This document shows positions 41,212-49,999 of a DNA stretch of 64,000 nt, piece by piece. Position 1 is the stretch's first letter; each line of letters begins with the position of its first letter. The notes beneath the pieces were generated by a model. The model had not been told where the DNA came from. It saw only the letters and a list, made by a program, of their open reading frames with translations, and ran no database searches. The translations under genes were made by a program, and so were the position numbers. This stretch comes from Chloroflexota bacterium. GTDB lineage: Bacteria > Chloroflexota > Ktedonobacteria > Ktedonobacterales > JADMIN01. The DNA is taken from positions 310,001-374,000 of the forward strand of contig JAJPKE010000045.1 of NCBI GenBank assembly GCA_021323855.1, written 5' to 3'.

Positions 41212-42174
41212 ATGAGTACACGATTCGAGCGAAAACATACAGAACATAGTGGCACTTCCCGTCGTAGCGAGCATACGCAACAGCGACGAGCGCCAGAGAA
41301 CGCGCCAGCCGCTGCGAACACGACGGATCCGGCGAACGAGGCACCGCAGGGCGAGCGGCTACAAAAATATCTGGCGCACGCAGGGGTGGCCTCGCGCCGC
41401 CATGCCGAGGAGCTGATTCAGGCGGGCGCGGTGACGGTCAACGGGCGGGTCATCCGCGAATTGGGCACGCGCGTGGACCCTGCTCGTGATGAGGTGCGCG
41501 TGCATGGCAAGCGGGTGCAGCCAGCGACCGAGTTCCTGTATGTGCTGCTCAACAAGCCGCGCGATACGATGTCCACCGTGAGCGATCCGGAGGGACGCCG
41601 CACCGTCCTCGATCTCTTGCCGGAGGAGTGGCGTCGCCAGCGCATCTATCCGGTGGGCCGGCTCGATTGGGATACCGAGGGTCTGCTGCTGCTGACCAAC
41701 GACGGCGATCTGGCGCTGCATCTGACGCATCCGCGTTATGCCCTGCCCAAAGAATACCACGCGCTTGTCATGGGTGATCCGCCAGCGGCGGTATTGGAGC
41801 GGCTGGCGCAAGGCATCCAGCTTCCCGGCGAGAACCGCCGCACGGCTCCGGCGCGGGTCTGGGTTGAGCGGCGCCAGGGAGACGCCACCTGGATCGGCGT
41901 GGAGCTGCACGAGGGGCGCAACCGTCAGGTGCGGCGCATGCTGGATGTGGTGGAATATCCAGCGTTGCTGCTGCGGCGCGTGCGCGTGGGACCAGTGCGC
42001 CTGGGGCTGCTGCGCGTTGGCGACTATCGCCAGTTGACCCCGCAGGAGGTCGCGGCGTTGCGTCGCGCCAGCGAGGGCGGTGCGCTAGGCACAGCGGGCG
42101 CAGAGCAGGGACAGCAGGGGCAGCGGGGACAGCAGGGGCGAAGTAGAACAGTGTACGGTACACACGATGAATAA
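41212..42174 (+). CDS. rluB: 23S rRNA pseudouridine synthase (RsuA/RluB family)
   Basis: 320 residues. After a ~45-residue disordered start comes an S4 RNA-binding domain (about 47-105, LQKYLAHAGVASRRHAEELI) and the RsuA/RluB synthase domain, catalytic Asp in GRLDWDTEG (about 152-160), with LLLTNDGDLALHLTHPRY, GRNRQVRRML and RVRVGPVRLG. It converts a uridine of 23S rRNA (position 2605 in E. coli for RluB; RluE/F would be alternatives) to pseudouridine. The C-terminal ~30 residues are Gln/Gly repeats encoded by a tandem gggacagca. It overlaps the next gene by 8 bases. Confidence 0.93.
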   Translation: MSTRFERKHTEHSGTSRRSEHTQQRRAPENAPAAANTTDPANEAPQGERLQKYLAHAGVASRRHAEELIQAGAVTVNGRVIRELGTRVDPARDEVRVHGKRVQPATEFLYVLLNKPRDTMSTVSDPEGRRTVLDLLPEEWRRQRIYPVGRLDWDTEGLLLLTNDGDLALHLTHPRYALPKEYHALVMGDPPAAVLERLAQGIQLPGENRRTAPARVWVERRQGDATWIGVELHEGRNRQVRRMLDVVEYPALLLRRVRVGPVRLGLLRVGDYRQLTPQEVAALRRASEGGALGTAGAEQGQQGQRGQQGRSRTVYGTHDE

Positions 42175-43054
42175 CAGGCGGGGCGAGCAGGAGGTGGACC
42201 TGCGGGCGGTGCTGGCGACTGTCGGCATCACCGGCGAGGCGGCGGCAACGCCAATCTCTGGCGGTACCGACACAAGCATCTGGCAGGTGACGGCTGGCGA
42301 CAGACGCTATGCGCTGCGGCTCTTTGGCGCTGGGCGAGAGGCCGGCTGCCAGCGCGAGGTCGCGGTGATGGAGGTGGCACGCGCCGCTGGCGTCCCCGTG
42401 CCGGAGGTGTATGCCACCGGCGTTTGGAATGGACGTGCGGCGATGCTCTTGGAATGGGGCGCTGGCGAGCCGCTGATACAGACGCTCGTTGCTCATCCAC
42501 AACGGGCAGAGCAGCTTGGTAGGCTCTTTGGCGCAACACAGGCGGCCATTCACCGCGTGCCAGCGCCACCCATCCTGCAACAATCCGACCGCTCATGGAT
42601 TGACTGGTATAGCGAGGATGAAGCGGACGAGCGCCCGCTCCGCGAACATCTGCGCGCGCTTGCGTCCCAGGACGAGCGATTGTTGCATCTGGACTACCAC
42701 CCCTATAACGTCATGACCGATGGCGAACGCATCACGGCGGTCCTCGACTGGACCAACGCCCACGCCGGAGATGCACGCGCCGACTTTGCTCGCACGTTCT
42801 CGATTCTGCTGTTGGTGGCGGGTTCGGGTCTCCCGAATCTCCCGGCCAGCAGTGTCATGCGCCGTTTCATGGCTGGCTGGCGTAGCGGCTACCGGCAGGT
42901 GGGTGGGCGATTAGCGGACCTCGCGCCGTTCTGTGCCTGGGCTGGCGTGGTTTTGGAGCGTGATCTGGCGCAGAAAGTCAGCTCGCAGGACCTCGCTCGC
43001 ATCCATCGCTGGGCGGAGCGGTGGAAACGCCGCAGCTTTGGCATGAGTGCCTAG
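42167..43054 (+). CDS. Aminoglycoside-phosphotransferase-fold (APH family) kinase
   Basis: 295 residues of the APH/choline-kinase fold. The P-loop strand ISGGTDTSIWQVTAGDRRYALRLF carries a Lys-equivalent Arg in ALRLF; the catalytic loop is HLDYHPYNVM (HxDxxxxN) and the metal Asp is in VLDWTNAHAGDARAD. It phosphorylates a small hydroxyl compound from ATP; resistance is not implied, as most members of this clan act on sugars, choline or other metabolites. It is translationally coupled to rluB. Its stop overlaps the stop of the convergent deacetylase gene (4 bases). Confidence 0.85.
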   Translation: MNNRRGEQEVDLRAVLATVGITGEAAATPISGGTDTSIWQVTAGDRRYALRLFGAGREAGCQREVAVMEVARAAGVPVPEVYATGVWNGRAAMLLEWGAGEPLIQTLVAHPQRAEQLGRLFGATQAAIHRVPAPPILQQSDRSWIDWYSEDEADERPLREHLRALASQDERLLHLDYHPYNVMTDGERITAVLDWTNAHAGDARADFARTFSILLLVAGSGLPNLPASSVMRRFMAGWRSGYRQVGGRLADLAPFCAWAGVVLERDLAQKVSSQDLARIHRWAERWKRRSFGMSA

Positions 43055-43740
43055 AGCGTCAGTCGCTTGAAAGCCTCGGCCAGCGGCAATCCGGCGGCGT
43101 GACCTGTCTCCTCGGCGCGGCGTCGCCAGGAGGCTGCCAGCGCGTCGGGGTCGCTGGTCTGGCTGGCGTGTGCGAGGCGCGCGACGATCTTCGCTTCCAG
43201 TCCACTGCTGATGTCCACATAATGGTCTGGCTGATCTGAGGAGAAGAGCCAGACCTCCGGCACGGCATGCGGCTGCAATCCTTCGTCGCGCACCTGCTCG
43301 GGGAAGTGCAGTGGGTCGCGGGCGTAGGGATAGGTGGCATCCAGCGCGACACGTCCGGCAATGCGGTGGTCGCGGTGCGTGGTATAGGGCGGCCAGGGAT
43401 GCACCGGATCATGCGTGATGAGCAGAGCGGGCTGCCATCGGCGTATCTCGCGCACCAGCAGTCCGCGCAATTCGCTGGTGTCTTCCAATGCGCCATCGGG
43501 CAGCCGCAGGAAGATCGGCTCCTCCGCGCTGACGCAATGGCAGGCTTCGCGCTGTTCGGCTTCGCGTCGCGCCGCCACGTCCTCCGGCGCTTCGTTGGGA
43601 TTGCTCGTGCCCTTCTCGCCGGAGGTACAGAGGACGTAGGCCGCGCGCCACCCCTGACGTACCAGCACCGCCACAGTCCCTGCGCACCAGCTCTCGATGT
43701 CGTCGGGATGCGCGGCTATCACAAGACAGGTAGATTGCAT
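43051..43740 (-). CDS. PIG-L/LmbE-like N-acetylglucosamine deacetylase
   Basis: 229 residues from the ATG at 43740. AAHPDDIE (about 9-16) and HRDHR (about 124-128) give the zinc-binding His/Asp/His site of the PIG-L family. It removes an N-acetyl group from a GlcNAc-containing conjugate; BshB and MshB (bacillithiol and mycothiol) are the best known relatives. GEKGTSNPNEAPEDVAARREAE is the conserved loop. The other genes of thiol synthesis are not in the window, so the substrate remains open. The ribosome site is weak. It is convergent with and overlaps the APH gene. Confidence 0.9.
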   Translation of the reverse strand: MQSTCLVIAAHPDDIESWCAGTVAVLVRQGWRAAYVLCTSGEKGTSNPNEAPEDVAARREAEQREACHCVSAEEPIFLRLPDGALEDTSELRGLLVREIRRWQPALLITHDPVHPWPPYTTHRDHRIAGRVALDATYPYARDPLHFPEQVRDEGLQPHAVPEVWLFSSDQPDHYVDISSGLEAKIVARLAHASQTSDPDALAASWRRRAEETGHAAGLPLAEAFKRLTL

Positions 43741-43793
43741 GATGTAGTACGATGACCTCCTCAAACATTGTGCCATTTTCTGGGAGGGTCAAG

Positions 43794-43943
43794 ATGCGAC
43801 GACTATTCATCACGGGAGCGAGCGGGACACTTGGCCGCAACCTTGTCGTTCTTGCCGCACAGCAGGGATGGGAAGTGCATGGCACCTACCATACCAATCT
43901 TACGCTGCTCTCCGACGCTATGGCAAATGGACGTGTTGAATGA
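43794..43943 (+). pseudogene. Truncated NAD-dependent epimerase/RmlD-like gene
   Basis: 49 residues: MRRLFITGASGTLGRNLVVL is the Rossmann dinucleotide-binding start (TGASGTLG) of an epimerase or dTDP-4-dehydrorhamnose reductase, followed by a stop at 43943, while family members have 280-340 residues. A ribosome site GGAGGG lies 7 bases before the ATG, so the 5' end is intact, but the rest is missing where the convergent uridine-kinase-like gene ends (its stop at 43918 lies inside). It is a deletion remnant. Confidence 0.75.
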
Positions 43944-44595
43944 ACATCTCTGAATTTGACGGTTCCGTGTTCAGCACAACAGCATTGGCGCGTTCGCGGG
44001 GATGGACTTCTTGCAGGTAGCGGCGTTGTGCCGGAATGTAGCGTTGCTGGTAGCGCGCTTCAACGGCGGCGGGCGAGCCAAAGAGCGCCACATCGCGCTG
44101 CACCGCTCGCGCCAGCGTCACCTCAAATGGCGCATCAACGAAGATGCGATAGTCCCAGCAGTCGCTGAGTTCTGGCCGCAGGAGGAAGACGCCATCCATG
44201 ACAAGAATTGCATCTGCGGGCGCTAGCTCCTCATCACTCGCCAGCGGCGTATCTCTGCGATAGTCGAAGATTGCGCGGCGATAGCGCCGGGTGCCTCCCG
44301 GTCCCAATGGCAGGAGCAGCGCCGTGCGCACCGCCGGATAATCGAAGGCATCCAGATAGTAGCTATCGGGAGAATCGGCGCCATGCCGGTAGCGGTCCGC
44401 GCGTGGCCGGTGAAAGCCATCTATCGAGGCGCGAATGACCGGGCGTCCATATGCTGTGAGCGCGTGCGCCAGTTCATCGGCCAGCGTCGTCTTGCCGGAG
44501 GCGTCTACGCCATCCACCGCCACGCGCAATGGATGCGTGTGCGGAAGGTTAGCGATGCGCGCGGCCAGTTCATCGAGCAGCGCCAGGCGGTTCAT
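43918..44595 (-). CDS. Uridine-kinase-like P-loop NTPase
   Basis: 225 residues. Walker A GVDASGKTT (29-37) right after LRVAVDGV, an AYGRPVIRASIDGFHRPRADRY strand that carries the base-binding region, and FVDAPFEVTLARAVQRD with the lid. The fold is that of uridine/cytidine kinases and phosphoribulokinases; a nucleoside or small-molecule phosphorylation in the cytoplasm is expected. It is 6 bases behind rph and so in the same operon. The last residues overlap the truncated epimerase on the other strand. The exact substrate is unknown, and the protein may be a relative of Udk and not Udk itself. Confidence 0.85.
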   Translation of the reverse strand: MNRLALLDELAARIANLPHTHPLRVAVDGVDASGKTTLADELAHALTAYGRPVIRASIDGFHRPRADRYRHGADSPDSYYLDAFDYPAVRTALLLPLGPGGTRRYRRAIFDYRRDTPLASDEELAPADAILVMDGVFLLRPELSDCWDYRIFVDAPFEVTLARAVQRDVALFGSPAAVEARYQQRYIPAQRRYLQEVHPRERANAVVLNTEPSNSEMFIQHVHLP

Positions 44596-44601
44596 TGCTG
44601 T

Positions 44602-45321
44602 CTACTTCGCTACATGTTCGCGTTGCAGCGCCATCAACTCCTGGATGCCGCCCTCGGCCAGCGCGAGCAGTTGATCGAGGCGGGCGCGCGAGAACGGCTT
44701 GCCCTCCGCCGTTCCCTGCACCTCGATGAACTCGCCAGCGTCGGTCATCACCACATTCGCGTCCACCTCGGCGTGCGAGTCTTCGGCGTAATTCAGGTCC
44801 AGCAGCGCCGCGCCGTCCACAATGCCCACGCTGATCGCCGCCACCTGCCGCTGCACTGGATCGTGCGCCAGCACACCACGCCCGCGTAGCACGGCACAAG
44901 CGCGCTTCAGCGCCACCCACGCGCCGGTGATTGCCGCCGTGCGTGTGCCGCCATCCGCCTGAATGACATCGCAATCGAGAATGATCGTGCGCTCGCCAAT
45001 CGTGCGCATATCCAGGCACGCGCGCAGCGAGCGCCCAATCAATCGCTGGATTTCATGCGTGCGGCCACCAACCTTGCCGGTGACGGATTCGCGTGCGGAG
45101 CGGCTCTTGCCGGAGCGTGGCAGCATCGCATACTCTGCCGTCAGCCAGCCCTGGCCGCGTCCTTCCAGGAAGGCTGGCACGCGATCCTCGATGCTGGCGA
45201 CACAGAGGACGCGCGTATCACCAAACTCGATCAGCACCGATCCCTCGGCGTGGCGCAGGTAGTCCACCGTCATCCGCACCGGACGCAACTCATTGTCCGC
45301 GCGTTTATCTATTCGTGTCAT
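44602..45321 (-). CDS. rph: RNase PH
   Basis: 239 residues, the usual length. [31 protein letters not shown], the [10 protein letters not shown] stretch (the Arg that binds tRNA), [16 protein letters not shown] and the phosphate-binding [13 protein letters not shown] are conserved. The hexameric enzyme removes nucleotides from tRNA 3' ends by phosphorolysis. The ATG overlaps the stop of the small gene upstream (TAATG). Its operon: propeller protein, small antitoxin-like protein, RNase PH, kinase. The C-terminus is complete. Confidence 0.97.
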   Translation of the reverse strand: MTRIDKRADNELRPVRMTVDYLRHAEGSVLIEFGDTRVLCVASIEDRVPAFLEGRGQGWLTAEYAMLPRSGKSRSARESVTGKVGGRTHEIQRLIGRSLRACLDMRTIGERTIILDCDVIQADGGTRTAAITGAWVALKRACAVLRGRGVLAHDPVQRQVAAISVGIVDGAALLDLNYAEDSHAEVDANVVMTDAGEFIEVQGTAEGKPFSRARLDQLLALAEGGIQELMALQREHVAK

Positions 45322-45572
45322 TATAATTTCCCTTGCTCCTCGACAGGAGGGAAAGGCAGTTTAGGTGCATTACGAGCCTCTTGGGCCATTCTGCGAATGA
45401 CTTCCAGATGTTCAGGACTGCGGAACTGCGCATGCCAGATATTGTCATCTATCTCCTCAATCAACTGCAAGATGGAATCAAATTGTTTCGCCACGATATC
45501 CTGATAATCGGGCGACAGTTCTGCGGCTTGCTCTACGACCCGCTTCAGGCTTTCCGTCAGATGGTCTATCAT
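45321..45572 (-). CDS. Small antitoxin-like helical protein
   Basis: 83 residues. [27 protein letters not shown] followed by [28 protein letters not shown] resembles a small helical family common in Cyanobacteria and Chloroflexota, with the pattern 'leu-x-x-glu-glu-gln-asp-x-ile-ala ... trp-x-x-phe-x-arg-ser', often annotated as toxin-antitoxin antitoxins; the likeness is by pattern, not by search. No toxin gene is adjacent; rph follows directly, overlapping by one base (TAATG). A ribosome site GGGAGAG precedes the ATG. Confidence 0.72.
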   Translation of the reverse strand: MIDHLTESLKRVVEQAAELSPDYQDIVAKQFDSILQLIEEIDDNIWHAQFRSPEHLEVIRRMAQEARNAPKLPFPPVEEQGKL

Positions 45573-45600
45573 GTTTGCTTCTCTCCCTTCGCCGTCAAGG

Positions 45601-47145
45601 TTAGGGTACGATGTCGCCTGTATCAGATCGTAGCGTGATGGAGCCGTCAGGCGCTACCGCAGAGACCCAGGAATGGGTGCGCAGGAATGTCTCATTCCAG
45701 GTGATCGTGAAGGTGACGAGGTAGCTGCCAGGATGCGCGCTATCGGGCGTCACCAGCGCTTCGGTTGTTCCCGGATAGGGGCCTTTGGTCCAGAGGAAGT
45801 CACTATAGTGAATCCAGTAGGTCATGGGGAGTGTCTGGCCCTGCACCGTCCCGCTCATCAGGAAGTTTTCTGGAGTGACAAAGGGTGGATCCTGGTTGGT
45901 GAATGGCAGAAAATTGGCGATGGCCGCGTGTGCCAGCACTACCGCTGTATCGGCGTTGAGCGGCGGTGTGTTGCGCAGGCCGCTGGTATCACGGGCGACG
46001 ATCACCTGTCCATGCGCGCCAGGGAGAAAGAGCAGCCCGTCGCGCGCATCCACCAGCAGCGGCACGGAGCCGCTCCATGCAATCCGCATCGGCAGCGTCG
46101 CCAGTGTGCGTCCATGCGTGTCGCGCACATCGAGTCCCGCCGCCGTCGCCACATAGAGATGGCCGTTGGCGGTATTCCAGCCCAGCGCTTTCGCGCCCGC
46201 CAGCGCAGGGATGGTGTGCGCCGCCGCCGACATCACATGGCGTAGCGCCGGCTGATATAACACCACGCCGTTCTGCTCGTAGAGCGCCAGCGCGCGCCCA
46301 TCTGCGGTGAGCGGTCCCAACTTTACGACATCCGGCGCGGACGACTGCGCCAGAAGATCGAGCGTCGTCTCATCATAGGCCAGCAGCGCCGGCTGGCTGA
46401 CCGGCGTAGCAGGCGCCAGGAGATACAGCACGTTCTGCGCGCTATTGAGCACCGGGCCATCCACCAGCGTGCCGGTAGCAACCGGCAGCGTTTGCTGTGC
46501 GTGCAAGTGGCCAGTCGTGGCGTCCAGCGCGACTAGCTGACCGTCACCCACCAGAATGAGCGTCTGGCTCTGCGCATCATAGGCGCCACCGGACTCGCTC
46601 TGCCAGGTAATCGCGGCAGGTAGCGCATAGCCGCCGAGGTAAGCGCCAGTGATCGTCGAGAAGCGCGTGACGTTCGTTGGTGTGACGGCATAGGCGGTGT
46701 GCGTCTGCTCGTCGGTGAAGAGCATAAGGCTGGCAGCAGCCGTCGCAGCGTTGCCAGTGAGCGGCGTCTGGTGAAGGAGTGCGCCGGTTGCGGCATCGAA
46801 AACGACGAAGCGGTCCAGCGGCGGCGCTGGTGGACAGTGGCCGAATGGCGGGCAGATTGGTTGAGAGGGGCTGGCCAGCGCAACGACATGGCCAGCGGCG
46901 GCGTCTTGTGCCAGCAGTTCGTAGCTAGGGCCGGGTGCGGTAACGGAGATCACTTGCAGCGGCGGATGGGCGAGAGACACCACTGGCGTCGCGCTGCGCG
47001 CATTGACGACCGCGTGGTGGGCGACGTAGGCGCTCCCCACCACCAGAACAACCACCAGCATCGAGCCGAGTGCCCAGAACCATGTACGCTGACGACCAAT
47101 CAAAGACACTCGAACGCCTCTCTCTATGCTCTTGATCTCGCGCAT
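45601..47145 (-). CDS. Membrane-anchored beta-propeller-like protein
   Basis: 514 residues from the ATG at 47145; a GTG at 47109 with AGAGAGG before it would give 502 and is equally possible. The ORF continues upstream to a TTG without a site. One N-terminal transmembrane helix (about 20-42, FWALGSMLVVVLVVGSAYVA) is followed by an outer domain with repeated blade-like strands (RFVVFDAATGALLHQ, LVALDATTGHLHAQQ, LLAYDETTLDLLAQ, LDVRDTHGRTLATLPM), a YVTN/PQQ-like propeller of about seven blades. A C-terminal part (about 430-514) holds an Ig-like strand set. It probably binds ligand or a partner outside the membrane. It precedes the rph group by 28 bases. Confidence 0.78.
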   Translation of the reverse strand: MREIKSIERGVRVSLIGRQRTWFWALGSMLVVVLVVGSAYVAHHAVVNARSATPVVSLAHPPLQVISVTAPGPSYELLAQDAAAGHVVALASPSQPICPPFGHCPPAPPLDRFVVFDAATGALLHQTPLTGNAATAAASLMLFTDEQTHTAYAVTPTNVTRFSTITGAYLGGYALPAAITWQSESGGAYDAQSQTLILVGDGQLVALDATTGHLHAQQTLPVATGTLVDGPVLNSAQNVLYLLAPATPVSQPALLAYDETTLDLLAQSSAPDVVKLGPLTADGRALALYEQNGVVLYQPALRHVMSAAAHTIPALAGAKALGWNTANGHLYVATAAGLDVRDTHGRTLATLPMRIAWSGSVPLLVDARDGLLFLPGAHGQVIVARDTSGLRNTPPLNADTAVVLAHAAIANFLPFTNQDPPFVTPENFLMSGTVQGQTLPMTYWIHYSDFLWTKGPYPGTTEALVTPDSAHPGSYLVTFTITWNETFLRTHSWVSAVAPDGSITLRSDTGDIVP

Positions 47146-47205
47146 GCCCCTATTGCCCCAAGTGGCCACATTGCCCCAAGTGGGCAAACGCGCAGCGCGA
47201 GCATG

Positions 47206-48138
47206 TCAGTGCAGCTTGCCGGGCAATGTCGTCGCGTCGCCTGGATACGCGCCCGGTGGCACATACGGCTGCGTCGGCCCTTGCGGCTGCACTGCTGGCA
47301 TCTGCAACACGGGAGTGGGATACACCGGCGGAGTCGCTCCGGTTGGCGGCTGATACGTCGCCGGAACCGTCGTGCGCATGGGCGATGCCGCCCCCGGTGA
47401 CGAATTTTGCCCGGTTGCAGTAGCGACATAGGGTGGCTGCGCCGTAGCGCCGCTCGTCGCACCGGTGCCGGTTGGCACGATCACCGTGCCACGCCCCTTC
47501 CGGCCAGACGCGCCACGCCCTCGCCCGCGCACCCGTCGTACCACCGCCAGCGCCAGACGCAGAAGAATCAGCGCCAGCACCGCCACCAGAATGATACCGA
47601 TGATTGGGACGGCAATCAATAGAACGGACGCGACGATCACCAGAATGTCTTCGATAGTACTCACCACCGGATTGCCCGCGCCCGCCGTGGTGACGCTGAC
47701 CGCAGGCCGTGTGGTCGCCTTCGCGCCGTGGAAGAGCAGCGCGAGGATTGCGCCCACCGCCGCCGCCAGCCACGGATTGATGTCGCTGATGGTGTTTTGT
47801 GTGGCTGCCATAATGATCGCGCCGGAGAGTGGACGAATGACGGTATGCACGACATCGCTGAGATGATCCAGCACCGGCACTTTGTCAACGATGAATTCGA
47901 GCACCACCAGCACGCCGAGAATCACCATCAGTTGCGGCGATTTGAGCTGCTGGAAATTTGGCTGGAGCGGCAGTGCGGTGCTATCAACGTTGCTGCCAAT
48001 GGCCACTGCCAGCAAGGGAAGGTATGCGCGGAATCCTGCGGTGGAACTGAGGCCCAGCGCCGTCAGCAGCGCCAGAACAGCTTGCGTACTCAGCGCATCA
48101 GGCGTGGCGAGATGCGCCAGCAATGAAGCGAGTGTCAT
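47206..48138 (-). CDS. DUF4126 membrane protein with Pro-rich tail
   Basis: 310 residues. The first ~200 carry DUF4126: ALLTALGLSSTAGFRAYLPLLAVAI, EFIVDKVPVLDHLSDVVHTVIRPLSGAIIMA and DINPWLAAAVGAILALLFHGAKATTRPAVS, with about five transmembrane helices. The family role is unknown. The last ~95 residues (GRGRGASGRKGRG and a Pro/Gly/Thr stretch) form a disordered, basic cytoplasmic tail. GGGGACG precedes the ATG. It lies 60 bases before the propeller protein gene in the same direction. Confidence 0.9.
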   Translation of the reverse strand: MTLASLLAHLATPDALSTQAVLALLTALGLSSTAGFRAYLPLLAVAIGSNVDSTALPLQPNFQQLKSPQLMVILGVLVVLEFIVDKVPVLDHLSDVVHTVIRPLSGAIIMAATQNTISDINPWLAAAVGAILALLFHGAKATTRPAVSVTTAGAGNPVVSTIEDILVIVASVLLIAVPIIGIILVAVLALILLRLALAVVRRVRGRGRGASGRKGRGTVIVPTGTGATSGATAQPPYVATATGQNSSPGAASPMRTTVPATYQPPTGATPPVYPTPVLQMPAVQPQGPTQPYVPPGAYPGDATTLPGKLH

Positions 48139-48418
48139 GTGCGTCCCCTATCCTCCGAAAATCTGGAAATCCTGGCGCGCTTCCCCTGGTCATCCAGCGT
48201 CGCCACTCAACCAACCAGCAAGTGTGCGTCTGGTATCTCGATAGTCCTGTACGTATAGAGCGGCGAAAAGTTGGTGATATTTTCCTATTCGGCTATGGGT
48301 TCTTCCCATATTCGTGCAGGACATAACCGCATGTGGTACACTCTGCTGAAACCTCTGCACGTGGACATCTCAGGAAATATCTATCGTGATGTGAGGTGGG
48401 TGGGGAGAAGGAGAGACC

Positions 48419-48871
48419 ATGCCTGACAAATCAGCAGACAAACAAACGTCAGAGGCAGTGTTGCCACTCCCACCAGTGAAAACACTCGATGGCGTGCCGA
48501 CGGTCTACGTCATTAATACTGATCCTGCGTTTCTGGAGATGGTAGCCGACCTCCTGGCGGATGAGCGCGTGCATGTGCTGCTCGAACAGATGCGCCCGAA
48601 CATCGAGGTGACACTCGACAATCTGCGTTCTGCGCAGCCCGACATGCTGATTCTCGATGTCGTGCCGCGCAAAGACCTGGCGCCGCAACTGCTGGAACGC
48701 ATCAGCCAGGATGAAGGCTTGAGCAAGATACCGGTTATGCTGGCCTCCACCAATGCTGGTGTCGCCGAGGCGCTGGCGCAGGAACATGCCTCCGTCGTGC
48801 GCGACGTGCTACCAAAGCCCTTTGACATGGACGAATTTCTTACGAAGGTGAATGCGCTGCTGGGCAATTAG
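48419..48871 (+). CDS. Stand-alone receiver domain protein, partly degenerate
   Basis: 150 residues: a disordered start (1-28) and a receiver domain (about 29-148). The phospho-acceptor D80 in PDMLILDVVPR and the Lys in LPKPF (about 134) are present, but the first acidic pair reads VINTD, so one Mg ligand is Asn/Thr and activity is uncertain. SANTGVAEALAQEHASVVRDVL replaces the usual T-S loop by LASTNAG. It has no output domain. GGGAGAAGGAGAGACC precedes the ATG. No kinase is adjacent. Confidence 0.85.
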   Translation: MPDKSADKQTSEAVLPLPPVKTLDGVPTVYVINTDPAFLEMVADLLADERVHVLLEQMRPNIEVTLDNLRSAQPDMLILDVVPRKDLAPQLLERISQDEGLSKIPVMLASTNAGVAEALAQEHASVVRDVLPKPFDMDEFLTKVNALLGN

Positions 48872-48900
48872 CACGCTCCCCTTCGTAGTCCCACCGATTG

Positions 48901-49995
48901 TTATTGGTTGTACGCAGCGCCCCAGCGCACCAGCGTGCGATCAATGCTCGCGACGGTAGGGCGACCCGCCAGCATCATTGCCAGTTCCAGTTCCGCGCGC
49001 AGCAACTCCAAGACGTGCCGCGCCCCCGCCGCGCCATTCACCGCCAGCCCCCAGAGGATCGGGCGGCCAACAAAGACACCTCGCGCGCCGAATCCCAGCG
49101 CCTTCAGCACGTCAGTGCCCCGGCGGATGCCGCCATCCAGATAGACCTCGCAGCGCCCACGAACCGCATCCACCACTTCAGGCAGCGCCTCGATGGTGGC
49201 GGGAACGCCGTCGAGCTGCCGCCCACCATGATTGGAGACGATGATGCCGTCGGCGCCATGCTCCACGGCCAGCTCCGCATCTTCCGCCGTCAAGATGCCT
49301 TTTACCAGCACCGGCAACGGCGTGATACCACGCAGCCAGGTCAGCCCTTCCCAGGTGAGGGCGGTGTCGAACATTGCCTCCGCATGCACCGCCAGCGCCG
49401 AGGCTCCCGGCTCGCGTTCCGAGACATCGGCATAGGCTTCCTCCACGAAATTTGCCATGCGCAGGTGTGGCGGCAGGCCAAAGCCGTTGCGGATGTCGCG
49501 TTCGCGGCGCCCCAGGCGTGGTGTATCCACCGTCAGCACCAGCGCACGATAGCCCGCCGCTTCTGCCCTCCGCACCAGCGATTCGGAGACGCTGCGGTCG
49601 CGGTAGACGTACAACTGGAACCAGAGCGGGCCGCTCGCCGCTTTGGCGATGTCTTCGAGCGGGCGCGTCGCCAGGGTGCTGGCGACCATCAGCGTCTGCA
49701 CCTCTCCTGCGGCGCGCGCCGTCTCACATTCACCCTCCGGGCAGGCGAGGCAGTGATAGGCCGTCGGCGCGACCATGATTGGCATGCTCACAGGCGTTCC
49801 CAGCACTGTCGTACTCAAGTCGCAGTGGCTGACATCCACCAGCATGCGCGGGCGCAGGCGGATACGTTCATAGGCCGTGCAGTTGGCGCGGAGCGTCACC
49901 TCATCGTTGCCGCCGCTGCGATAGTAGTCCCATGCCATGGGATCCATGCGCGCCTGCGCCAGCGTTTCGTACTCAAGCACATTGATCGGTTCCAT
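48901..49995 (-). CDS. FMN-dependent alpha-hydroxy-acid oxidase/dehydrogenase
   Basis: 364 residues, typical. The TIM barrel binds FMN; catalytic and flavin residues are seen in PTAYHCLACPEGE, FQLYVYRDRSV, LTVDTPRLGRRERDIRNGF, LVKGILTAEDAELA, SNHGGRQLDG (the proton-abstracting His) and DGGIRRGTDVLKALGFGARGVFVGRPIL. It oxidises lactate, glycolate or another (S)-2-hydroxy acid to the 2-oxo acid; the electron acceptor (oxygen or quinone) is not decided by sequence. It begins 4 bases behind the pyrophosphatase stop, in the same operon. Confidence 0.93.
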   Translation of the reverse strand: MEPINVLEYETLAQARMDPMAWDYYRSGGNDEVTLRANCTAYERIRLRPRMLVDVSHCDLSTTVLGTPVSMPIMVAPTAYHCLACPEGECETARAAGEVQTLMVASTLATRPLEDIAKAASGPLWFQLYVYRDRSVSESLVRRAEAAGYRALVLTVDTPRLGRRERDIRNGFGLPPHLRMANFVEEAYADVSEREPGASALAVHAEAMFDTALTWEGLTWLRGITPLPVLVKGILTAEDAELAVEHGADGIIVSNHGGRQLDGVPATIEALPEVVDAVRGRCEVYLDGGIRRGTDVLKALGFGARGVFVGRPILWGLAVNGAAGARHVLELLRAELELAMMLAGRPTVASIDRTLVRWGAAYNQ

Positions 49996-49999
49996 GACA

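Noticed and set aside
42167-43054. Antibiotic-resistance kinase
   Set aside because: The APH fold is shared by many metabolic kinases; there is no resistance gene context.
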